Shown: one piece after another, positions 27,853-36,315 of the stretch
How the letters are laid out: every line of letters starts with the position of its first letter
Position numbering within the stretch: the first letter of the stretch is position 1
Assembly: GCF_006539505.1 (NCBI RefSeq)
Contig: NZ_BJND01000033.1
Coordinates: forward strand, 1 to 64,000
From: Streptomyces spinoverrucosus
Lineage (GTDB): Bacteria; Actinomycetota; Actinomycetes; Streptomycetales; Streptomycetaceae
Reading direction: 5' to 3'
DNA: 64,000 nt
The notes under the pieces: generated by a model
The model's database searches: none
Told to the model about the DNA's origin: nothing
Seen by the model: only the letters and a program-made list of their open reading frames with translations
Translations under genes and position numbers: made by a program

Positions 27853-28876
27853 GTCCCGCGCCACCACCGCCGCCCCCGAACCCCGGGCGGAGGGAACCGA
27901 CGGACACCCGCCGCTGCTGGAGGTCCGCGGTGTCACGAAGAGCTTCGGCAGCGGCCGACGCCGGCTGACCGCCCTGGACGGAGTGGACGTACAGCTCGGC
28001 CGGGGACAGACACTCGGGCTCGTCGGGGAGTCCGGCTGCGGCAAGTCCACCCTGGCCCGGGTGCTGCTCGGGCTGGAACGGCCCGACGCGGGCACGGTGC
28101 GGTACGACGGCGTCGACCCCTTCGCGCTGCGCGGCAAGGAGCTGCTGAACTGGCGACGCCGCGTCCAGATGGTCTTCCAGGACCCCTTCGCCTCCCTCAA
28201 CGCCCGTATGTCGGCCGCCGATCTGATCGGTGAGCCCTGGCGCACCCACCGGGACGTCGTCCCGGACGCGAAGGCCCGCGAGAAGCGGATCCGGGAACTG
28301 CTGTCCCTGGTCGGGCTACGGGAGAGCGACGCCCACCGCTACCCCAACGAGTTCTCCGGCGGGCAGCGCCAGCGCATCGGCATCGCCCGCGCGCTGGCCC
28401 TGGACCCCGACCTCATCGTGTGCGACGAGCCGGTCTCCGCCCTGGACCTGTCGGTGCAGGCACAGGTCCTCAACGTGCTCTCGGAACTCCAGTCGCGCCT
28501 CGGCGTCGCGTATGTGTTCATCTCCCACGACCTGTCCGTGGTGCGGTACATCTCCGACCGGGTGACGGTGATGTACTTGGGCAAGGTCATCGAACACGGC
28601 GAGACCGAGGACGTGTTCGAACGCCCGCAGCACCCCTACACGGCCGCGCTGATGTCGGCCGCACCCGTCCTGGACACCTCCCGCGCCTCCGACGACCAGG
28701 AGATCCAGCTCAAGGGCGAGATCCCGTCGCCCTTCGACATCCCGTCCGGCTGCCGCTTCCGCACCCGGTGCTGGCGCGCCGAGGACCGCTGCGCCACCGA
28801 GGCGCCTCCGGCCGTCGTCCGGGAGCCACAGGGCATGGGCGACGCCCACACCGCCCTGTGCCACTTCCCGCTGTAA
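27845..28876 (+). CDS. ABC transporter ATP-binding protein, DppF/OppF type
   Basis: The 343-residue ATPase starts at GTG 27845 within the end of the previous gene (8-bp overlap). Walker [10 protein letters not shown] is near residue 61, the Q-loop VFQDPFASLN near 112, signature FSGGQRQR near 168, Walker B LIVCDEPVSALD near 187, and ISHDLS near 219. The C-terminal cysteine-containing tail (PSGCRFRTRCWRAEDRC) is present. It completes a full family-5 importer: one lipoprotein, two permeases and two ATPases. Confidence 0.95.
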   Translation: MPESRATTAAPEPRAEGTDGHPPLLEVRGVTKSFGSGRRRLTALDGVDVQLGRGQTLGLVGESGCGKSTLARVLLGLERPDAGTVRYDGVDPFALRGKELLNWRRRVQMVFQDPFASLNARMSAADLIGEPWRTHRDVVPDAKAREKRIRELLSLVGLRESDAHRYPNEFSGGQRQRIGIARALALDPDLIVCDEPVSALDLSVQAQVLNVLSELQSRLGVAYVFISHDLSVVRYISDRVTVMYLGKVIEHGETEDVFERPQHPYTAALMSAAPVLDTSRASDDQEIQLKGEIPSPFDIPSGCRFRTRCWRAEDRCATEAPPAVVREPQGMGDAHTALCHFPL

Positions 28877-29047
28877 GTCGGGGCTTAGGAGATGCCCTGC
28901 CGAACCGGTGCCGTACTAAGTGCCTTCCAAGGCCCCGACCCCGCCCAAGATACGGAACTCTCCCGATGTGGCGAACCCCCCTGGGAAACGAAGGTGGAGG
29001 CATCGCACCCAGCGATACCGCACACCGAACTCTCCGGGGGAGAAGAG

Positions 29048-29233
29048 ATGTACGAGTACGAGCTTCAGCAGATCCGTTCCGCCGAGCTGATCCGCCGCGC
29101 CGAGCACCAGCGGCTGGTCCGCGAAGCCATACGCAGTGGCCGCGCCGCCCGCCGGGAAGCCGCCGAACGCGCCGCCGGGAACGAGGCGGATACCCGCCGT
29201 CCACGGCGGAACCGGTCCCCACGCACCGCGTGA
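29048..29233 (+). CDS. Small basic protein upstream of the LAL regulator (61 aa)
   Basis: An ATG at 29048 follows GGGGGAGAAG (29036-29045). The product MYEYELQQIRSAELIRRAEH... is an almost uninterrupted amphipathic helix rich in Arg, Glu and Ala, ending in an Arg/Pro tail. No domain is recognised; similar short proteins occur in many Streptomyces genomes. It stands alone between the transporter operon and the regulator, 92 bp before the latter. Confidence 0.7.
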   Translation: MYEYELQQIRSAELIRRAEHQRLVREAIRSGRAARREAAERAAGNEADTRRPRRNRSPRTA

Positions 29234-29295
29234 GCGAGGCCGGGCCGGGGGACGGCTCGCGGGACGGACTCCACCGCACGAAAACCGGTGCCGCG

Positions 29296-29318
29296 TTGTC
29301 AGACCCCCGTGCGATGCT
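29296..29318 (+). promoter_or_regulatory. RecA-NDp/PafBC-like promoter of the LAL regulator
   Basis: TTGTCAGAC, 8 nt, GATGCT repeats the layout found before ligA. The predicted start is at about 29325, which coincides with the GTG at 29326, so a leaderless transcript is expected. The -10 (GATGCT) is weaker than in the ligA copy. Confidence 0.5.
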
Positions 29319-29325
29319 CGGGGGC

Positions 29326-32300
29326 GTGGAGACCAGGTCCGTCAGTCCCGTCTTCGTCGGCCGCGCCGAGGAGTTGGACACCCTGAACGACGCGCTCGCC
29401 CGCGCTGATGCGGGCGAGCCGCAGGCGTTGCTGGTCGGCGGTGAGGCCGGTGTCGGAAAGACCCGGCTCGTCGAGGAGTTCGCCACCGCTGCGGCCCGCA
29501 AGGGCGCCGTCGTCGCGCTCGGCGGCTGTGTCGAGATCGGCGCCGACGGGCTGCCCTTCGCCCCGTTCTCCACCGCACTGCGCGCCCTGCGCCGTGAACT
29601 GCCGGACGAACTGGCCGCCGCGGCCGCCGGGCAGGAGGAGGAACTGGCCCGGCTCCTCCCCGAGTTGGGTGACACAGGCACCGGCCGGCCCGACGAGGAG
29701 GGCATGGCCCGCCTCTTCGAACTCACCGCCCGCCTGCTGGAACGCATCGCCGCCGACCGCACGGTCGTCGTCGCCCTGGAGGACCTGCACTGGGCCGACG
29801 CCTCCACCCGCCACCTCCTCGCCTACCTCTTCCGCACCCTGCGCACCGGCCGCCTCGTCGTCCTCGCCACCTACCGCTCCGACGACATCCACCGCCGCCA
29901 CCCGCTGCGCCCGCTGCTGGCCGAACTCGACCGGCTGCGCACGGTCCGGCGCATCGAACTCGCCCGCTTCAACCGCGCGGAAGTCGCCTGCCAGATCGCC
30001 GGCATCCACGCCGCCGAACCGGACCCGGCCCAGGTCGACGAGATCTTCCAACGCTCCGACGGCAACGCCTTCTTCGTCGAGGAACTCGCCGTCGCCGCCC
30101 ACGAGGGCTCCCGCACCGGCCTCACCGACTCCCTGCGCGATCTGCTCCTCGTCCGCGTCGAGGCGCTGCCCGAGAGCGCCCAACGGGTCGTCCGGATCGT
30201 CGCCGAGGGCGGCTCCACCGTCGAGTACCGGCTGCTCGCCGCGGTCGCCGGTCTCGCCGAGGACGACCTCATCGAGGCCCTGCGCGCGGCCGTCAACGCC
30301 AACATCCTGCTCGCCGCCCCCACCGGCGACGGCTACCGCTTCCGCCACTCCCTGGTCCGCGAGGCCGTCGGCGACGACCTGCTGCCCGGCGAGCGCTCCC
30401 GCCTCAACCGCCGTTACGCCGAGGCCCTGGAGGCCGACCCGAGCCTCGTCCCCGCCGACCAGCGCGTGACCCGCCTGGCCAGCTACTGGTACCACGCCCA
30501 CGACGCCGCCAAGGCCCTGCCCGCCGTCCTCGACGCCTCCGTCGCCGCCCGCCGACGGCACGCCTACTCAGAGCAACTCCGGCTCCTGGAGCGCGCGATG
30601 GAGCTGTGGGACCCCGCCCCCGAGGACGTCCGGGCCGCACTGCGCCCCGCCGGCTACACGGACGTGTACCGCGCTGCGGACGGCGGAGATCAGACGGACA
30701 CTGCGCTGCGCTACCTCGACCTGATGGCCGCGGCCGCCGTCGCAAGCCGCTTCTGCGGAGAACGCGAGCGCGCCCTGAAGATCACCAAGCGGGCGCTGCG
30801 CCTGCTGGAGGACGAGGACGACCCGCTGCTCGCGGCCTGGTTCTGGGTCCAGCGCTCCCGACTGGTCCAGGCGAAGGGCCGCGACGACGGCTGGAAGGAA
30901 CTGGCCACCGCCCAGGAACTGGTCCGCGGACTGCCGCCCTCCGAAGTGCACGCCGAGGTCCTGACCAACGTCGCGAGCTGGTCCATGCTGCACCAGCCCG
31001 GCGCCGAGGCCCTCGCCGCCGCCGAGCGCGCCGTGGAGTACGCGCGCATGGTCGGGGCCCGCGAGGTCGAGCTGAACGCCCGCGTCACCCGTGGCGTCCT
31101 CCTCGTCGACGCCGGCGACATAGAAGCCGGGCTCGCGGAGATGTACGAGATCAAGGAGCAGGCCCTCGCCGGGTCCTTCACCCATGTCGCGGGCCGTACG
31201 TACGTCAACCTCCCGTCCGAACTCGAAGCCGTCGGCCGCTCCGGCGAAGCCGCCGGGATCCTGGAGGAGGGCATCGGGTTCGCCCAGAAGTACGGTCTGC
31301 TGGACACCGCGGCGTGGATCTGGGGAAACCTCTCCGACTCGCTGTTCTCACTGGGCCGCTGGGACGAGTCCGCCGAGGCCGCGTCGAACGCGCTGCGCCG
31401 CGGCCACAGCGCCAAGCCCCAGGGCACGGCCGCCCTGTGCCTGGCCAATGTCGCCCTGGCCCGCGGCGACACCGCCGAAGCCGGCCGCCAACTGGCCGCG
31501 GCACACGGCCACTTCGGCACCCACGACCCCATGCCCCAGCAGTGGCTCCCGCTGGGCTTCATCGCCATCGGCGTCGCCGCCTCGGAGGGCCGCATCCTGG
31601 ACGCCCGCGGCGAACTCGACCGCGCCCTCGACGCCGGCATCCCGCCCGGCACCCAGCGCTACGGCTGGAAGCTGCTGCTCGCCGCCGCCACCGCCGAGGC
31701 CGACAGCCGCAACCTGCCCGCCGCCCGGCAGGGCCGCGAGGAGGCCCTGGAGCGCATCTTCAGCACCGTCAAGCGTCTCGCCACCGGCGCTCCCATCTGG
31801 GTCGCCCACGAAAAGTGGGTACGCGCCGAACTCCAGCGCGCCGAGGGCATCGCCGGTCCGGACACCTGGTCCGAGGTGGTCACGGCCTTCGAGCGCCTGG
31901 AACGCCCCTACGACCTCGCCCGCGTCCGCCATCGCCTCGCCGAGGCCCTCCTCACCGCCGGGGGAGAGGACGACCGCGACCGTGCCACCGAGCTGCTCCG
32001 CCTCGCCCACGCCGTCGCCGACCACCTCGGCGCGCGCCCCCTCGCCGACGCCGTCGGCCTGCTCGCCCAACGCGCCCGCCTCAGCCTGCGCCAGGTCCCG
32101 CAGCAGTCGCCCGCCGCCGATCCGGTCCAGGCCCTCGGCCTCACCAGCCGGGAACGCGACGTCCTCCGCCTGGTCTCCAGCGGCCGCACCAACCGCCAGA
32201 TAGCGGAGGAACTCTTCATCTCCCCGAAGACGGCCAGCGTCCACGTCTCCAACATCCTCGGCAAGCTCGGCGTCTCGGGCCGCGGCGAGGCGGCGGCGCT

Positions 32301-32358
32301 GGCGCACCGGCTGGGCCTGTTCCCGTCCGAAACGCTCAGCGCTCCAACGGCAGGGTGA
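29326..32358 (+). CDS. LAL-type transcriptional regulator (ATPase-TPR-LuxR)
   Basis: The 1010-residue protein has an N-terminal AAA/STAND ATPase with Walker A GGEAGVGKTRLV near residue 39 and Walker B VVALEDLHWAD near 148. A long helical TPR-like middle (about 350-880) follows, and a C-terminal LuxR helix-turn-helix (LTSRERDVLRLVSSGRTNRQ through PKTASVHVSNILGKLGVSGR, about 938-995). LAL regulators are usually ATP-dependent activators. The target is not evident; no biosynthetic cluster is adjacent. I chose the GTG at 29326 because it falls at the predicted transcription start; an in-frame ATG at 29314 lies inside the -10 region. Confidence 0.92.
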   Translation: METRSVSPVFVGRAEELDTLNDALARADAGEPQALLVGGEAGVGKTRLVEEFATAAARKGAVVALGGCVEIGADGLPFAPFSTALRALRRELPDELAAAAAGQEEELARLLPELGDTGTGRPDEEGMARLFELTARLLERIAADRTVVVALEDLHWADASTRHLLAYLFRTLRTGRLVVLATYRSDDIHRRHPLRPLLAELDRLRTVRRIELARFNRAEVACQIAGIHAAEPDPAQVDEIFQRSDGNAFFVEELAVAAHEGSRTGLTDSLRDLLLVRVEALPESAQRVVRIVAEGGSTVEYRLLAAVAGLAEDDLIEALRAAVNANILLAAPTGDGYRFRHSLVREAVGDDLLPGERSRLNRRYAEALEADPSLVPADQRVTRLASYWYHAHDAAKALPAVLDASVAARRRHAYSEQLRLLERAMELWDPAPEDVRAALRPAGYTDVYRAADGGDQTDTALRYLDLMAAAAVASRFCGERERALKITKRALRLLEDEDDPLLAAWFWVQRSRLVQAKGRDDGWKELATAQELVRGLPPSEVHAEVLTNVASWSMLHQPGAEALAAAERAVEYARMVGAREVELNARVTRGVLLVDAGDIEAGLAEMYEIKEQALAGSFTHVAGRTYVNLPSELEAVGRSGEAAGILEEGIGFAQKYGLLDTAAWIWGNLSDSLFSLGRWDESAEAASNALRRGHSAKPQGTAALCLANVALARGDTAEAGRQLAAAHGHFGTHDPMPQQWLPLGFIAIGVAASEGRILDARGELDRALDAGIPPGTQRYGWKLLLAAATAEADSRNLPAARQGREEALERIFSTVKRLATGAPIWVAHEKWVRAELQRAEGIAGPDTWSEVVTAFERLERPYDLARVRHRLAEALLTAGGEDDRDRATELLRLAHAVADHLGARPLADAVGLLAQRARLSLRQVPQQSPAADPVQALGLTSRERDVLRLVSSGRTNRQIAEELFISPKTASVHVSNILGKLGVSGRGEAAALAHRLGLFPSETLSAPTAG

Positions 32359-32395
32359 GGCTTACGCTGTAGAACAACCGGCCGAGGGAGGCCCC

Positions 32396-32596
32396 GTGTT
32401 CAACGTCTTCGAGGAACTGTTCGCACCCGGCCGCAAACACACCCGCGACGAACAGAACCGCCTGGAACTGACCCGAGAGGACGTCGGCGACGGCGACCCG
32501 GGCCGCGGCCCGATAGACCTCGCGTCCGGCAAGGTGGTGGTGCGACCACCGGAGCCGACCGAGGACGAGCAGCCGGCGTCCGAGGGGCCGCGCTAG
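32396..32596 (+). CDS. Small DUF6191-like protein (66 aa)
   Basis: A GTG at 32396 follows GAGGGAGG. The product MFNVFEELFAPGRKHTRDEQ... is hydrophilic with a hydrophobic first ten residues, and the C-terminus is Pro/Glu-rich. I recall this pattern as DUF6191, common in Streptomyces, with unknown function. It is 37 bp after the LAL regulator and may be co-transcribed. Its stop codon shares bases (CTAG) with the stop of the convergent PQQ-type gene. Confidence 0.75.
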   Translation: MFNVFEELFAPGRKHTRDEQNRLELTREDVGDGDPGRGPIDLASGKVVVRPPEPTEDEQPASEGPR

Positions 32597-33762
32597 CTCA
32601 CCTCCAGCTCCAGAATCCGGTCGTCCCCCTCACCCGGGGAACCCCGGCCGTCCGTCTCGCTCGTCGTCAGCCACAGCTTGTTGCCGTCGGCCGCGAGGAC
32701 CGTGCGCAGGCGGCCGTAGTCGCCCTCCAGGAAGGACTGGGGGTCGGCCGAGGCCTCCGTGCCGTCCAGGGGGATGCGCCACAGGCGTTCGCCGCCCAGG
32801 CCCGCCATCCAGATGGAGCCCTCGGCGTAGGCGATGCCGCTGGGGGAGGCCTCGTCGGTGCTCCACTGGGCGATCGGGTTGCGGTACGCGGAGTCGTCGG
32901 ACCTGCCCTCCACCTCCGGCCAGCCGTAATTGGCGCCCGGCTCGATCGCGTTCAGCTCGTCCCAGGTGTCCTGACCGAACTCCGCGGCGAACAGGCGCTG
33001 CTTGCCGTCCCAGGCGAGGCCCTGCACATTGCGGTGGCCGTAGGAGTACACCGTCGAGTCCGGGAACGGATTGCCCGGGGCCGGCTCGCCCTCCGGGGTC
33101 ATACGCAGGATCTTGCCGCCGAGCGACTCCCTGTCCTGCGACAGACCTTCCTCGCCGCTCTCGCCCGTGCCCGCGTACAGCATCTTGTCCGGGCCGAAGG
33201 CGATTCGGCCGCCGTTGTGGATGAAGCCCTTGGGGATGCCGCGGAAGATCGTGTCGGGGGCGCCCAGCTGTTCGCCGGAGGGCTTCTGCTCGTCGTACAG
33301 CATGCGGACGATGCGGTTGTCCGAGGCCGAGGTGAAGTACGCGTAGACCATGTGGTCCGAGGCGTAGTCCGGGGACAGCGCGAGCCCCATCAGGCCGCCC
33401 TCGCCCGCCGGGGACACCCCGGGCACCTCGCCCAGCTCGGACTTCCGGCCCGTCTCCGTGTCGACGCGCGTGATCGTGCCCTCGTCGCGGGAGGAGACCA
33501 GCAGGTCGCCGTCGGGCAGCGCGGCCAGGCCCCAGGGGCTGTTGAGGCCCTCGGTGACCGTGCGCACGACCTTCACCGAGCCCTCGGCGGGCGGGGTCTC
33601 CTCGGCGGCCGCTCCGGAGGGCGACGACTGCGCCGACGTACCACTCGGCGTCGTGCCGCCCTGTGGTGGGCCGCCTCCGCCGTCGTCGGAGGAGCAGCCG
33701 GCCGTGAGCAGGAGGGCGGCCGCGGCCAGAACGGCCGTCACAGCTCGACGTTGCACGATCAT
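32593..33762 (-). CDS. PQQ-dependent sugar dehydrogenase-like lipoprotein (GSDH fold)
   Basis: The 389-residue product begins with a lipoprotein signal (MIVQRRAVTAVLAAAALLLTAGC, Cys near residue 23) and a Gly/Ser/Thr-rich linker. A six-bladed propeller of the soluble glucose/sorbosone dehydrogenase (Yli/HHIP) type follows: LNSPWGLAALPDGDLLVS near 70, GEGGLMGLALSPDY near 118, IHNGGRIAFGPD near 180, YSYGHRNVQGLAWD near 240. It would oxidise aldoses outside the membrane with PQQ, though many such lipoproteins lack proven activity. The start at 33762 has AAGGGA upstream; a start at 33795 would add 11 residues before the signal. Confidence 0.88.
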   Translation of the reverse strand: MIVQRRAVTAVLAAAALLLTAGCSSDDGGGGPPQGGTTPSGTSAQSSPSGAAAEETPPAEGSVKVVRTVTEGLNSPWGLAALPDGDLLVSSRDEGTITRVDTETGRKSELGEVPGVSPAGEGGLMGLALSPDYASDHMVYAYFTSASDNRIVRMLYDEQKPSGEQLGAPDTIFRGIPKGFIHNGGRIAFGPDKMLYAGTGESGEEGLSQDRESLGGKILRMTPEGEPAPGNPFPDSTVYSYGHRNVQGLAWDGKQRLFAAEFGQDTWDELNAIEPGANYGWPEVEGRSDDSAYRNPIAQWSTDEASPSGIAYAEGSIWMAGLGGERLWRIPLDGTEASADPQSFLEGDYGRLRTVLAADGNKLWLTTSETDGRGSPGEGDDRILELEVS

Positions 33763-33873
33763 GGTCCCTTCGACGCGGCGAGTTCTACTTGTCATACACC
33801 GCTCGCGCCCCACAGGTTCCCGATCAGCGGATCCCGAACCGAGGAATGCGCCGACGAACCACGAAGCCCGTCC

Positions 33874-34872
33874 TCAGTCCCACGACCCCTGCGCCCCCGG
33901 CAGCCCCGACACCTCCGCCAGATCCTCCGCCGTCAGGCGCACCCCCACCGCTCCGGCGTTCTCCGTCACCCACCGCTCCTGCTTCGCCCCCGGCACCGGC
34001 ACCACGTGCCGCCCCTGGGCCAGCACCCACGACAGGGCCACCTGGGCAGGGGTGACGTCCTCGCCGTGGCGGGCGGCGACGCGGCGCAGACCGGCCACTA
34101 TCGGCTGGTTCGCGGCCATCATCTCCGCCGTGAAGCGCGGGTGGCGGGCCCGCATGTCGTCCGGCTCGAAGCCCTCGCCCGGCGTGAGGGTGCCGGTCAG
34201 GAAGCCGTTGCCGAGCGGCATCGCGGCCAGGAAGCCGATGCCGCGGGCCTCGCACCACGGCAGCAGCGCGTCCAGCGCCTCCGGTGACCACACCGACAGC
34301 TCCGCCTCGACCGCGCTCACCGGAAAGACCTGCTGCACCCGCTGCAACTGCCGGATCGTCGCATCGTGCAGCCGCGTCCCGGACCGTCGTCCGCCCCGCG
34401 CACCCACGGCGCACAGCCCCAGCGCCCGCACCTTTCCGGCCTGCACGAGCTCCGCCATCGCGCCCCAGGTCTCCTCGACCGGCACCTCGGGATCCGCGCG
34501 GTGAAGCTGGTAGAGGTCGATCACGTCGGTCTGCAGCCGCCGCAGCGAGGCGTCGCAGGCCCGCTTCACGTATCCGGGGCGGCCGTTGGCCACGATGTGC
34601 TGCTCGCCCACCAGCAGCCCCACCTTGGTCGACACGAAGGCGTCGGAGCGCCGCTCCTTCAGTACCCGTCCCACCAGCAGCTCATTGGTGAACGGGCCGT
34701 ACATGTCGGCCGTGTCCAGCAACGTCGAGCCCAGATCGAGCGCCCGGTGCACGGCCCTCAGCGACTCGTCGCCCCGCTGCCGTGACGTGCTGTACGCCCA
34801 GCTCATCGGCATGCACCCGAGTCCGACGGCCCCCACCGCGAGCGCCGCCGCGCCGATCGTCCTGCCCTCCAC
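33874..34872 (-). CDS. Aldo/keto reductase
   Basis: The 332-residue TIM-barrel NADPH oxidoreductase has the catalytic tetrad visible: Asp and Tyr in LLDTADMYGPFTNE (about 50-63), Lys in VSTKVG near 79 and His in YQLHRADP near 119. The cofactor-binding VPVPGAKQERWVTEN is near 293. The substrate is unknown. GTG 34872 is used, with GAGGGAGGG upstream; longer frames to 34989 would read through the promoter of the divergent gene. 76 bp separate it from the divergent dehydrogenase. Confidence 0.92.
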   Translation of the reverse strand: MEGRTIGAAALAVGAVGLGCMPMSWAYSTSRQRGDESLRAVHRALDLGSTLLDTADMYGPFTNELLVGRVLKERRSDAFVSTKVGLLVGEQHIVANGRPGYVKRACDASLRRLQTDVIDLYQLHRADPEVPVEETWGAMAELVQAGKVRALGLCAVGARGGRRSGTRLHDATIRQLQRVQQVFPVSAVEAELSVWSPEALDALLPWCEARGIGFLAAMPLGNGFLTGTLTPGEGFEPDDMRARHPRFTAEMMAANQPIVAGLRRVAARHGEDVTPAQVALSWVLAQGRHVVPVPGAKQERWVTENAGAVGVRLTAEDLAEVSGLPGAQGSWD

Positions 34873-34948
34873 CTGCCCGTAACCCTCCCTCTCCCGGCCC
34901 CCCAACCTAACCTCCGCACAACCCCGCACCTCACATAGCCTCGTGACC

Positions 34949-35899
34949 ATGACTGCTGACGTGTGGCTGCCCATCCCGCCGGAAGACATCGAGGGGCTTC
35001 CGGACGGGCCGAAGTACCGCTTTTGGGACGGTGAGGAAACGTTCCCCGCGGACCCCGCCGACTGCTCCTTCTACGTCGTCCCCTACATGAAGCCCTCAGG
35101 TGTCGGCGTACGGCCGCTGCCCGAGATGACCTCCGTGCAGGTCGTGCAGACGCTCTCCGCCGGAATCGACCATGTCGAGCCGGGGCTGGGACACCTGCCC
35201 CCGGGGGTGCGCCTGTGCAACGCGCGCGGAGTGCACGAGGCGAGCACGGCGGAGCTCACCCTCACCTTGATCCTCGCCTCGCTGCGCGGGATTCCGGACT
35301 TCGTCCGGGCGCAGGACAGGGGCGAGTGGCTCGGCGGTTTCCGGCCGGCGCTCGCCGACCGGAACGTCCTCATCGTCGGGTACGGCTCGATCGGCGCGGC
35401 CATCGAGGACCGGCTCACGCCCTTTGAGCTCGCGCGGGTGGCGCGCGTCGCGCGCTCCGAGCGCACCACGGCGCGCGGTCCCGTGCATCCGCTCACCGAC
35501 CTGCCGACCCTGCTCCCCGAAGCGGATGTCGTGATCCTTTCCACGCCGCTGACCGAAACCACTCGGGGGCTGGTGAACGACGAGTTCCTGGCCCGGATGA
35601 AGGACGGCGCGCTGCTCGTCAACGTCGCCCGAGGTCCCGTCGTGGACACCAAAGCGCTGCTCACGGAGCTGGAGAGCGGCCGGATCACCGCGGCCCTCGA
35701 CGTCACCGATCCGGAGCCGCTGCCGCCGTCACATCCCTTGTGGCAGGCGCCCGGTGTGCTGATCAGCCCCCATGTCGGCGGCCCCACGTCCGCGTTCCTG
35801 CCGCGCGCCAAGCGGCTGCTCGTGGACCAGTTGCACCGTTTCGTGAACCGCGAGCCGCTGCGCAACGTGATCCTTACGACGGGCGCGAGGGGTGCGTAG
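34949..35899 (+). CDS. D-isomer-specific 2-hydroxyacid dehydrogenase
   Basis: The 316-residue enzyme has VLIVGYGSIGAAIEDRL near residue 135 (NAD motif), the arginine in NVARGPVVDTKALL near 228, glutamate in VTDPEPLPPSHPLW near 254, and histidine in LISPHVGG near 273. The substrate is unknown. TAGCCT at 34936-34941 predicts transcription starting at the ATG 34949, so a leaderless start there is preferred over the GTG at 34943. It is the third paralogue of this family besides SerA in the window but is not part of the kdgD cluster. Confidence 0.92.
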   Translation: MTADVWLPIPPEDIEGLPDGPKYRFWDGEETFPADPADCSFYVVPYMKPSGVGVRPLPEMTSVQVVQTLSAGIDHVEPGLGHLPPGVRLCNARGVHEASTAELTLTLILASLRGIPDFVRAQDRGEWLGGFRPALADRNVLIVGYGSIGAAIEDRLTPFELARVARVARSERTTARGPVHPLTDLPTLLPEADVVILSTPLTETTRGLVNDEFLARMKDGALLVNVARGPVVDTKALLTELESGRITAALDVTDPEPLPPSHPLWQAPGVLISPHVGGPTSAFLPRAKRLLVDQLHRFVNREPLRNVILTTGARGA

Positions 35900-35902
35900 A
35901 AC

Positions 35903-35919
35903 CGTCGGCGTGGCCGACG
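35903..35919 (+). terminator. Short hairpin after the dehydrogenase gene
   Basis: CGTCGGC, loop GTG, GCCGACG forms a perfect 7-bp stem 3 bp after the stop codon. There is no U-tract, so it is a likely 3'-end structure rather than a strong terminator. Confidence 0.45.
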
Positions 35920-36315
35920 TCTGACCCGGTTCGGGCACCCTCCGCAACCGTCCGGACGCGGTCCGTGCCGCGTTCTCCCTGGTGGTCACTGTGCGTAGAG
36001 AAGCTATGTCCCTGAGTGACGATACTGGTGTATCGTCCCGACAGGGGCTGCGCCGCTCACCGTTCGGCGCCGGGGATGGAATTTCAGACTGCGAGGGGGG
36101 CGACGGGCGATGCACGGCCTATGGACGAACGATCCGACGAGGCGGGGCCGCCGACGGCGGCCCTGGCGCACGGCCACGCGACGACGGGGCCACCACGCCA
36201 GTCACGGCGGGCACCACAACCATCACCACCGCAGACACAGCAGCCGCAGGAAGCAGGCACACTGCGCGCCCCGCGGCCCTCGGGACGCGGGAGTGGTACG
36301 GACCGGGAGGGCCCG
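35920..36315. other. Gene-free upstream region of the second c-di-GMP gene
   Basis: I see no convincing gene here. It holds an 18-bp palindrome (36019-36036). It also holds an open frame continuous with the downstream gene (from 36016, 36076 or 36121) whose codons around 36180-36260 are rich in A at third positions and encode Pro/Gln/Thr. That is atypical of coding DNA in this genome, although it could be a disordered N-terminal extension. Confidence 0.5.
36019..36036. promoter_or_regulatory. Perfect palindrome ACGATAC-TGGT-GTATCGT
   Basis: Seven-base arms repeat perfectly around a 4-bp centre, giving a typical dimeric regulator site upstream of the PAS-GGDEF gene. No adjacent regulator gene is present, so the binding protein is unknown. 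Confidence 0.55.

Noticed and set aside
20044-28876. Integrated mobile element
   Set aside because: No integrase, transposase, tRNA junction or flanking direct repeats; codon use is like the rest of the chromosome. Acquisition remains possible but is unsupported.
29326-32358. LAL regulator as marker of a polyketide cluster
   Set aside because: No PKS, NRPS or tailoring genes flank it; the neighbours are a DUF6191 protein, a PQQ-type lipoprotein and an aldo/keto reductase.
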